A stretch of DNA of 64,000 bases from Actinomycetota bacterium (GTDB lineage: Bacteria; Actinomycetota; Actinomycetes; Actinomycetales; Microbacteriaceae), in contig JAUZFP010000094.1 of assembly GCA_030838475.1 (NCBI GenBank), forward strand, positions 20,469 through 84,468, given 5' to 3'. This document shows, one piece after another, positions 57,734 to 64,000 of the stretch. Each line of letters begins with the position of its first letter. The first letter of the stretch is position 1. The notes beneath the pieces are model-generated. The model was not told the origin of the DNA. It did no database searches and was given only the letters and a program-made list of their open reading frames with translations. Both the position numbers and the translations under genes were made by a program.

Positions 57734-59590
57734 TTAGTACTTTCTTTCCATCGGTGGGTAGTTCGTAATGACGACGGGCTTCCAGCCCAGTGTGATGTGC
57801 TCTCCCGCTTCGGCCGACTCCGGGTCGCCGGTGCGGTAGGCCATGGTGTGCACCAGGAAGTTCTCGTCGTCGCGCTTCGGGTAGTCCTCGCGCATGTGGC
57901 CGCCGCGTGATTCGTGCCGCGATCGCGCGGAGTAGACGAGCACCTCGGCCAGGTCGAGCAGGAAGCCGAGCTCCACGGCCTCGAGCAGGTCCGTGTTGTA
58001 TCGCTTGCCCTTGTCCTGGATGCGGATGTTCTTGTAGCGGGCGCGCAACTGCTCGATGAGGTCGGTGACCTCCTTGAGGCTCTCCTCCGTGCGGAAGATC
58101 TGCGCGTTACGGTCCATCGAGTCCTGCAACTCCTTGCGGATGACCGCGATGCGCTCGCTGCCGTCGCCGGCCCGCACGCTGTCGAGCAGGTCTCGGATGC
58201 CCTTGGCCGGGTCCTTCGGCAGCGGCACCCACGGGGCGTCCTTCACATACTTGACCGCGTTCTGGCCGGCCCTCTTGCCGAAGACGTTGATGTCGAGCAG
58301 CGAGTTGGTGCCGAGGCGGTTCGAGCCGTGAACGGAGACGCAGGCGCACTCGCCGGCGGCATACAGGCCCGCGACGACATCCGTATTGTTGCGCAGCACT
58401 TCGGCGTTGTTGTTGGTCGGGATGCCGCCCATCGCGTAATGCGCGGTCGGCAGCACGGGCACCGGCTCGGTATAGGGCTCGACGCCGAGGTACGTGCGCG
58501 CAAACTCGGTGATGTCCGGGAGCTTCTCGTCGATGACCGCCGGCTCCAGGTGGGTGATGTCGAGGTAGAGGTAGTCCTTGTTCGGTCCGGCCCCGCGACC
58601 CTCGCGGATCTCGAGCGCCATCGAGCGGGCGACGATATCGCGCGGAGCGAGGTCCTTCAGGGTCGGCGTGTAGCGCTCCATGAAGCGCTCGCCGCTGGCG
58701 TTGCGCAGGATCGCGCCCTCGCCTCGGGCCGCCTCGGAGAGCAGGATGCCGAGCCCCGCGAGTCCGGTCGGGTGGAATTGGAAGAACTCCATGTCCTCGA
58801 GCGGCAGTCCCTTACGCCAGATGATTCCGACGCCGTCGCCGGTCAGGGTGTGCGCGTTCGACGTGGTCTTGAAGATCTTGCCGAAGCCGCCGGTGGCGAA
58901 GATGACCGCCTTGCCCTGGAAGACGTGCAACTCTCCGGTCGCGAGCTCGTAGGCGACGACTCCAGAGGGAACCTCCTTGCCCTTGACGGTCGACATCACC
59001 ATGTCGAGCACGTAGTACTCGTTGAAGAAGTTGATGCCGAGGCGAACACAGTTCTGGAACAGCGTCTGCAGGATCATGTGGCCGGTGCGGTCGGCGGCGT
59101 AACAGGCACGGCGAACCGGTGCCGCGCCGTGCTCGCGGGTGTGACCGCCGAAGCGCCGCTGGTCGATCTTGCCCTCGGGCGTGCGGTTGAACGGCAGGCC
59201 CATGTTCTCGAGGTCGAGGACCGCGTCGATCGCCTCCTTGGCAAGGATCTCCGCGGCGTCCTGGTCGACCAGGTAGTCACCACCCTTGACGGTGTCGTAG
59301 GTGTGCCACTCCCAGTTGTCTTCCTCGACGTTCGCGAGGGCCGCAGCCATTCCGCCCTGCGCCGCTCCGGTGTGGGACCGGGTTGGGTACAGCTTCGAGA
59401 TCACCGCGGTGTTGGCATGTGGTCCGGCCTCGATGGCAGCGCGCATCCCGGCGCCACCCGCTCCCACGATCACGATGTCGTGCTGGTGGTAGTGCACGCC
59501 GTCGATGATCGTGCCATCCGGAACCATCTCGGCTGCGGGCTTCGCAGCGGCCGGCTTCTTCGCTGCCGGCTCTTTGGCGGTGGCCGCCAT
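57734..59590 (-). CDS. sdhA: Succinate dehydrogenase flavoprotein subunit
   Basis: Oxidises succinate to fumarate. 618 residues. FAD-binding [18 protein letters not shown], the covalent-FAD histidine region [18 protein letters not shown], the active-site [19 protein letters not shown], and [11 protein letters not shown] are clear. An N-terminal Ala/Lys/Pro-rich extension of about 25 residues ([18 protein letters not shown]) is unusual and may be recent. Four bases from sdhB. Confidence 0.97.
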   Translation of the reverse strand: MAATAKEPAAKKPAAAKPAAEMVPDGTIIDGVHYHQHDIVIVGAGGAGMRAAIEAGPHANTAVISKLYPTRSHTGAAQGGMAAALANVEEDNWEWHTYDTVKGGDYLVDQDAAEILAKEAIDAVLDLENMGLPFNRTPEGKIDQRRFGGHTREHGAAPVRRACYAADRTGHMILQTLFQNCVRLGINFFNEYYVLDMVMSTVKGKEVPSGVVAYELATGELHVFQGKAVIFATGGFGKIFKTTSNAHTLTGDGVGIIWRKGLPLEDMEFFQFHPTGLAGLGILLSEAARGEGAILRNASGERFMERYTPTLKDLAPRDIVARSMALEIREGRGAGPNKDYLYLDITHLEPAVIDEKLPDITEFARTYLGVEPYTEPVPVLPTAHYAMGGIPTNNNAEVLRNNTDVVAGLYAAGECACVSVHGSNRLGTNSLLDINVFGKRAGQNAVKYVKDAPWVPLPKDPAKGIRDLLDSVRAGDGSERIAVIRKELQDSMDRNAQIFRTEESLKEVTDLIEQLRARYKNIRIQDKGKRYNTDLLEAVELGFLLDLAEVLVYSARSRHESRGGHMREDYPKRDDENFLVHTMAYRTGDPESAEAGEHITLGWKPVVITNYPPMERKY

Positions 59591-60039
59591 TACTTAACCG
59601 GGCAGAAGTCGGGCAGGGAACCTGCGACGGCATTGGCTGGGCAGGGGTCAAACGTATAGATCACAAGGGTCCCAAGAACGAGGAGAACGACTGTCGACGC
59701 GAGGATCGCCAGCAGGATGAGGCGGCGCAGTAGTGGATTGTGTGCGTAGTCATTGGTGATGGTGCGCATTCCGTTGGCGCCGTGGATGAGCGCGAGCCAG
59801 AGCAGCAGCGTGTCCCACACGACCCAGAATGGGTCCGCCCATTTTCCGGCGACGAACGCGAAGTCGATGGCGCGGACACCGTTACCGGCGACGAGGTTCA
59901 CGAACAGGTGGCCGAAGATCAGGACGACAAGGAACAAGCCGCTGACACGCATGTACAGCCAGCCCCACTTCTCCCAGTTGACCCGGCGCCGCTTCGGCGG
60001 GGTGTACGAGGTGCGCGGTGCGGGGATCGTCGTCGTCAT
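59590..60039 (-). CDS. sdhD: Succinate dehydrogenase hydrophobic membrane anchor
   Basis: 149 residues from ATG 60039. Three membrane helices: [40 protein letters not shown] and [20 protein letters not shown]. The helix histidines (GHLF, IHGANG) are candidate haem ligands. Overlaps sdhC by four bases and sdhA by one. Confidence 0.9.
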   Translation of the reverse strand: MTTTIPAPRTSYTPPKRRRVNWEKWGWLYMRVSGLFLVVLIFGHLFVNLVAGNGVRAIDFAFVAGKWADPFWVVWDTLLLWLALIHGANGMRTITNDYAHNPLLRRLILLAILASTVVLLVLGTLVIYTFDPCPANAVAGSLPDFCPVK

Positions 60040-60491
60040 GCGCTGGTGTGTCCCTGGATCTCGAGAACGATGGTGCGGATCTGCTCCGGCGCAAATCCGG
60101 CGATCAGTACGATCCACAGCAGGATGACGATCACGAACATCAGGCGCTGGTGCCGGGCGCCGACGCTCCAGAAGTCGATCAGGATGATCCGCAGGCCGTT
60201 GAGGGCGTGGTAGCCGATCGCGACGACGAGGAAGAATTCGCCGATGCCCATGATCGGCTGCTTGTAGGAGTCGATGACCCCGTTGTACGCCTGCGGCGAG
60301 ATTCGCACGATCGAGGTGTCCAGGATGTGCACGAGAAGGAAGAAGTAGATCGCGACGCCGGTGATGCGGTGGAGGACCCACGACCACATTCCCTCACGAC
60401 CCCGATACAGGGTTCCCGACAACCGGGGTGGCTTGATCTTGAGCTTGGCTGCCGGTTGTGGCGCCAGGGTACCGGCCGAATTCTCGGGCAC
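60036..60491 (-). CDS. sdhC: Succinate dehydrogenase cytochrome b subunit
   Basis: 151 residues from GTG 60491, seven bases after GGAGG; the TTG two codons earlier would be too close to that site. WSWVLHRITGVAIYFFLLVHILD is the SdhC signature (His of HRITG and the LVH haem ligand), followed by GIGEFFLVVAIGYHALNGLRII and a third helix. First gene of the operon. Confidence 0.93.
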   Translation of the reverse strand: MPENSAGTLAPQPAAKLKIKPPRLSGTLYRGREGMWSWVLHRITGVAIYFFLLVHILDTSIVRISPQAYNGVIDSYKQPIMGIGEFFLVVAIGYHALNGLRIILIDFWSVGARHQRLMFVIVILLWIVLIAGFAPEQIRTIVLEIQGHTSA

Positions 60492-60585
60492 GGGCAACCC
60501 TCCTTGGCTTGGGTCAGAAAGCGGTGCAACGAACGCTTCCAGTGTATTCCGGCGCCGCAGTGCTCGCTGCCAACGAGGGGCGAAT

Positions 60586-61737
60586 CTATCTCGACTTCAA
60601 GAGACTTCGTCGCTCACGCTTAATTTTCGTGGTTCTTACGACCTTCGCGTAGCGCGCCAGAAGCTCGTCGCACACGGTCGCCCAGTCGCGCCCGAGCACG
60701 GCGCGCCTGCCGGCCTCGCCCATGCGGCGACGCATCGCCGGATCCCGGGCGAGCAGTTCGACGGTGCTGCGCAGTTCGGCGGAATTCCCCGGTTCGTAGA
60801 GGAAGCCGTTAAGGCCGTGGGCGACGAGATCGATGGGTCCGCCGGCGCGCGGCGCAACGACGGGGAGTCCGCTCGCGTGCGCCTCCTGCACGGTCTGGCC
60901 GAAGGTCTCCTCCTCGCCCGTGTGCAGGAAGACATCGAAGCTCGCGTATGCGGAGGCGAGCGCGGCCCCGTGCAGCGCGCCGAGATAGACGACGGGCATC
61001 CCTTCCAGCTTCCTGCGGACGAGCGACATGCTGGGCCCGTCGCCGACGATCGCAATCCGGATGCCCGGAATCCCACGGAGAGCGGCCATCCGCTCCACCT
61101 GCTTTTCGGGGGCGAGGCGCCCGACATAGCCGACGACGACTTCGCCACCCGGCGACAGCTGGCGACGAAGCTCCCTGGTCGACGCGTGCTGGCGGTTGCG
61201 GGGGTGGTACGTGGTGAGGTCGACCCCGCGACCCCAGCGCTTGAGGCGGCGTAGGCCGGCTCTGCGGAGGTCCGCCATCGACGATGACGAGGGAACGAGA
61301 GTCACCGTCGCGTCGCGGTGGATCCGGCGCAGGATGCGCCAGGCGACGGATTCGAGCGCGGCAAGGTGGTTGCGACGCGTGTAGCCGGCGACATCCGTCT
61401 GAAAGATCGCCACGGTCGGAATCCCGAGTCGTTTTCCCGCCGTGATCGCCTCGGCACCCAGCAGGAAGGGTGATGCGACGTGGATGACGTCCGGACGAAA
61501 TCGCTCAATGATGCGCTGCACGTGCAGCCCGGGGAGTCCCACCGGGAACTGGCGGTAGGGAACGCTGACGATCTCTTCGACGGTGAAGCCGGCGTAGGTC
61601 GCCGGGGCGCCACAGGCGGGAACCATGACGTGCGCTTCGTGACCGCGGAGAGCGAGATGATCGAGCACCTTGCACACGCTGTTGGTGACGCCGTTGACGG
61701 TCGGGAGAAAGCTCTCGGATACAACGAGAACGCGCAT
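60586..61737 (-). CDS. Glycosyltransferase family 4 (GDP-mannose-type)
   Basis: 383 residues with GT-B fold. N-terminus MRVLVVSESFLPTVNGVTNSV with the GG-like loop and HEAHVMVPACGAP; C-terminus VVGYVGRLAPEKQVERMA, FLHTGEEETFGQTVQEAHASGLPVVAP with the catalytic ExxxxxxE motif. It resembles actinobacterial MgtA/PimB mannosyltransferases that extend lipoglycans, fitting the neighbouring GDP-mannose pyrophosphorylase. Acceptor unknown. Confidence 0.88.
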   Translation of the reverse strand: MRVLVVSESFLPTVNGVTNSVCKVLDHLALRGHEAHVMVPACGAPATYAGFTVEEIVSVPYRQFPVGLPGLHVQRIIERFRPDVIHVASPFLLGAEAITAGKRLGIPTVAIFQTDVAGYTRRNHLAALESVAWRILRRIHRDATVTLVPSSSSMADLRRAGLRRLKRWGRGVDLTTYHPRNRQHASTRELRRQLSPGGEVVVGYVGRLAPEKQVERMAALRGIPGIRIAIVGDGPSMSLVRRKLEGMPVVYLGALHGAALASAYASFDVFLHTGEEETFGQTVQEAHASGLPVVAPRAGGPIDLVAHGLNGFLYEPGNSAELRSTVELLARDPAMRRRMGEAGRRAVLGRDWATVCDELLARYAKVVRTTKIKRERRSLLKSR

Positions 61738-61790
61738 GGCCGGAACGGTACGCCGCCCGAATTGCCATCGGGTGAATGGAGCATTACGTC

Positions 61791-61796
61791 TAGGGT
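61791..61796 (+). promoter_or_regulatory. Candidate -10 for a leaderless manC transcript
   Basis: TAGGGT ends six bases before ATG 61803 with no ribosome binding site. Confidence 0.45.
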
Positions 61797-61802
61797 GGTC
61801 GC

Positions 61803-62918
61803 ATGACTGCGCCCGGCCTCGAACACTTCTACAGCGTCATCCCGGCGGGCGGCGTCGGTTCGAGGCTGTGGCCACTTTCCCGAGCAGACGCGCCCAAGTT
61901 TTTGCACGACCTCACGGGATCCGGGAACTCCCTCCTCCGCGACACCTGGGACCGGCTGGTGCCGCTGTCGGGCGCGGAGCGGATCATGGTCGTGACCGGT
62001 CGGGCGCATCGCGCCGCCGTCGAGTCACAGCTGCCGGAGCTCACCGACCCCAACGTCGTGCTGGAGAGTGAGCCTCGCGAATCGTCTGCCGCGATCGGCC
62101 TCGCCGCGGCCATCCTGGTGCGCCGCGAGCCCGACGTCATCATTGGATCGTTTGCGGCCGATCACGTCATCGGCAAACAGAAACGCTTCCTGAAGGCGGT
62201 CACCGAGGCGGTCGCCGTCGCGAACGCCGGACACATCGCACTGATCGGAATTACCCCGACGGAGCCCGCCACCGGGTTTGGCTACATCCATTTCGGCGAC
62301 GCTGCTGAGGTTGAGGGCGCACCGAGCGCACGCATGGTTGACCGCTTTGTGGAGAAGCCGGACCTTCCGACCGCCGTCGAGTACGTCGAAGACGGCTGCT
62401 ACCTCTGGAACGCCGGAATGTTCATCTCCCGCGCGGATGTCCTGCTTGAGCAACTCGGCGAAGCAGAGCCAGAACTCCTGGCCGGCATCGTTGAACTCGC
62501 GGATTCCTGGGACGGACCCGACCGGGGCGCGGTGGTTGACAGGGTCTGGCCGAATCTCAAGAAGATCGCAATTGACTACTCGGTCGCCGAACCCGCCGCG
62601 GCCGCCGGTCGCGTCGTCGTCATCCCTGGAGACTTCGACTGGGACGATGTCGGCGACTTCGCCTCGATCGCCAAGCTGCACGCGGGCGGTCGCAAGTCGG
62701 ACCTCGCGATCCTGGGCGAGGACGCGCGGGTGCTGGCCGACTCGTCGACGGGCGTCGTGTTCAGCCAGGGCAAGCGCCTGATCTCACTCATCGGCGTCAC
62801 CGACATCGTGATCGTCGACACCGAGGATGCGCTCCTCGTGACCACGACCGCGAACGCGCAGCGGGTAAAGGCCGTCGTCGACGCACTTAAGTTGTCCGGG
62901 CGCAACGACGTTCTCTAG
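61803..62918 (+). CDS. manC: Mannose-1-phosphate guanylyltransferase
   Basis: Makes GDP-mannose from mannose 1-phosphate and GTP. 371 residues: PAGGVGSRLWPLSRADAPKF at the nucleotide loop, VIIGSFAADHVIGK, PTEPATGFGYIHFG and the FVEKPDLPTA substrate motif, then YLWNAGMFIS and a C-terminal beta helix. It lacks the isomerase domain of bifunctional ManC. Divergent from the glycosyltransferase that may use its product. Confidence 0.93.
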   Translation: MTAPGLEHFYSVIPAGGVGSRLWPLSRADAPKFLHDLTGSGNSLLRDTWDRLVPLSGAERIMVVTGRAHRAAVESQLPELTDPNVVLESEPRESSAAIGLAAAILVRREPDVIIGSFAADHVIGKQKRFLKAVTEAVAVANAGHIALIGITPTEPATGFGYIHFGDAAEVEGAPSARMVDRFVEKPDLPTAVEYVEDGCYLWNAGMFISRADVLLEQLGEAEPELLAGIVELADSWDGPDRGAVVDRVWPNLKKIAIDYSVAEPAAAAGRVVVIPGDFDWDDVGDFASIAKLHAGGRKSDLAILGEDARVLADSSTGVVFSQGKRLISLIGVTDIVIVDTEDALLVTTTANAQRVKAVVDALKLSGRNDVL

Positions 62919-62950
62919 ATCCGTCTATAGCCGGGGCTCGGTAGTCGACC

Positions 62951-62956
62951 TAGGAT
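62951..62956 (+). promoter_or_regulatory. Candidate -10 for a leaderless cdd transcript
   Basis: TAGGAT ends seven bases before ATG 62964 with no ribosome binding site. Confidence 0.45.
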
Positions 62957-62963
62957 CAGTCGC

Positions 62964-63401
62964 ATGACCCCGGACGCAGGCCACACGATCGACTGGCCCG
63001 CGCTGCGTGCCGCTGCGACTGAGGCGATGCACCGCGCATATGCGCCCTATTCGAAGTTCCCCGTCGGCGCCGCGGCCCTCGTGGATGACGGCCGGATCAT
63101 CTCGGGTTGCAATGTCGAGAACGCCTCGTATGGCCTCACCCTCTGTGCGGAGTGCGCGCTCGTCTCCAGCCTGCACATGACCGGCGGCGGAAGGCTCGTC
63201 GCCTTCGCCTGCGTCGATGGGGGCGGCGGCATCCTGATGCCGTGTGGGCGTTGTCGGCAGCTGCTCTACGAACACTCCACCGCGGGCATGCTCCTCGAGA
63301 CGGTTTCCGGCATCCGAACCATCGACGAGGTTTTGCCGGATGCGTTTGGCCCCCGGCAATTGGACGAATTTTCTGCAAACACGAGCGAATCGGCGCAGTA
63401 A
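62964..63401 (+). CDS. cdd: Cytidine deaminase
   Basis: Deaminates cytidine and deoxycytidine in pyrimidine salvage. 145 residues: APYSKFPVGAAALVDDGRI, GCNVENASYGLTLCAECAL (zinc Cys and catalytic Glu) and MPCGRCRQLLYEHS (two zinc cysteines). Its neighbour downstream is a nucleoside-binding-type lipoprotein, which fits nucleoside uptake and breakdown. Confidence 0.95.
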   Translation: MTPDAGHTIDWPALRAAATEAMHRAYAPYSKFPVGAAALVDDGRIISGCNVENASYGLTLCAECALVSSLHMTGGGRLVAFACVDGGGGILMPCGRCRQLLYEHSTAGMLLETVSGIRTIDEVLPDAFGPRQLDEFSANTSESAQ

Positions 63402-63516
63402 TGTTGCGCGGGACGGAGGAAACAGTCAGTAAACCGTCATCGACGGCTCACAACATTTCGTTCACATTTCGGAGCAATACCGGAATTGTAACCATCCGGG
63501 GTCTTCGAGCAATCGG

Positions 63517-63538
63517 CAGCGCGCGATTGGTCGCGCTG
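63517..63538. terminator. Hairpin between cdd and the BMP gene
   Basis: CAGCGCG (63517-63523) and CGCGCTG (63532-63538) pair around 8 bases; no T run follows. TAACCT at 63543-63548 may be the -10 of the downstream gene, giving a leader of about 50 bases. Confidence 0.4.
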
Positions 63539-63607
63539 TCTGTAACCTGAATCAACATTCCCCGCATGCCCAACTTTTCGGTCGTGCAATCCACGTAAGG
63601 AATCACA

Positions 63608-64000
63608 TTGCCAATTACATCCAAGAAGATCGCGGTCGGCGTCCTCGCCGCAGTCAGCGCCGTCGCACTGCTCGCGGGCTGCGCAGCCGCACCGAGCAAG
63701 AGCGCGGGGGCCGCGAAGTCGAAGTACCTGCCGTGCGTAGTCGGTGACACCGGCGGATTCAGCGACCACTCGTTCAACGAGCTCACCCTCAACGGTGTCG
63801 TCGCCGCCGCGAAGCAGATCGGATCGAGCTACAAGAAGGTCGCCTCGGCCACCTCTGACGACCTGGTTCCCGGAATCGCAAGCCTCATCGCCGAGAAGTG
63901 CAACATCATCGCGGCCCCCGGTTTCGACTTTGAGAAGCCGGTCGGAGACGCCGCAAAGGCCAACCCGAAGACCGACTTCGCGATCATCGACGACAACACC
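63608..64000 (+). CDS. BMP-family substrate-binding lipoprotein (partial)
   Basis: 131 residues visible, open at the window edge. TTG 63608 is preceded by AAGGA six bases away; other starts would lose the signal peptide. Lipobox LLAGCAAA, then CVVGDTGGFSDHSFNELTLNGV and IAEKCNIIAAPGFDFEKPV, the BmpA/PnrA pattern. Such proteins bind nucleosides for an ABC importer; the ATPase and permease genes would be expected beyond the window. Confidence 0.9.
   Translation, partial: MPITSKKIAVGVLAAVSAVALLAGCAAAPSKSAGAAKSKYLPCVVGDTGGFSDHSFNELTLNGVVAAAKQIGSSYKKVASATSDDLVPGIASLIAEKCNIIAAPGFDFEKPVGDAAKANPKTDFAIIDDNT

Noticed and set aside
57914..59659. 581-codon plus-strand open frame
   Set aside because: Shadow of sdhA, which has the FAD and active-site motifs.

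Overview
The window is chromosomal DNA of a high-GC actinobacterium, most likely a member of the Microbacteriaceae. This is inferred from gene content and signals: a 6C-type small RNA next to a reduced tad pilus cluster with a DUF4244 pilin, a zinc-finger-less topoisomerase I with a basic tail, many apparently leaderless genes (a TANNNT hexamer 6-7 nt before ATG/GTG), and actinobacterial forms of sdh and of the riboflavin operon. I see no phage, plasmid, transposase, CRISPR array or rRNA operon.

Layout. 0-3 kb: a class A penicillin-binding protein (minus strand, cut by the window edge), a DUF4177/RidA pair, and a 6C RNA. 3.3-6.2 kb: tad secretion/pilus genes (ATPase, one F-domain membrane protein, pilin, two TadE-like proteins). 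6.3-12.5 kb: topA-tmk-holB and a secreted alpha/beta hydrolase. 12.5-20 kb: a TetR regulator with an operator, tRNA-Thr(CGT), a CAP-domain protein, an oxidoreductase, a PBP4-type carboxypeptidase, nicotinamidase, succinate-semialdehyde dehydrogenase and a SpoU-type RNA methyltransferase. 20-27.3 kb: an AhpD/MocR divergent pair, an ABC exporter with a small autoregulated HTH protein, and a DrrAB-like exporter operon ending in a lytic-transglycosylase-like protein.

27.4-41.8 kb is the most unusual region. It is a long, tightly coupled plus-strand gene set combining Pst-type ABC transporter parts (PstC, PstA, PstB) with three different substrate-binding-like proteins (two of them membrane-anchored at the C terminus), a WxL-domain surface protein, a DUF916 (WxL-interacting) membrane protein, a Ser/Gly-rich anchored protein, a sortase-fold membrane protein lacking all recognisable catalytic residues, and a lipoprotein. 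I read it as a cell-surface assembly or sensing/transport system built on a phosphate-type ABC transporter. Its substrate is unknown.

41.8-46.4 kb: a riboflavin operon (ribD-ribE-ribBA-ribH) with a ribokinase gene at its end and an FMN riboswitch plus candidate attenuator at its head. 46.5-54.4 kb: a large membrane protein, a frameshifted DUF559/AbiEi-like gene bracketed by repeated palindromes, a HAD hydrolase, a methyltransferase, a GNAT acetyltransferase, trpS, exonuclease III and a YihY protein. 54.6-57 kb: a membrane-bound ECF sigma factor fused to a zinc-binding anti-sigma-like domain and an extracellular domain, three strong palindromes, and a lipoprotein gene bracketed by a 34-bp direct repeat of the sdhB 3' end. 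57-60.5 kb: the sdhCDAB operon (minus). 60.5-64 kb: a glycosyltransferase, mannose-1-phosphate guanylyltransferase, cytidine deaminase and the start of a BMP-family nucleoside-binding lipoprotein.

All assignments come from reading motifs, lengths and gene order. No database search was run.
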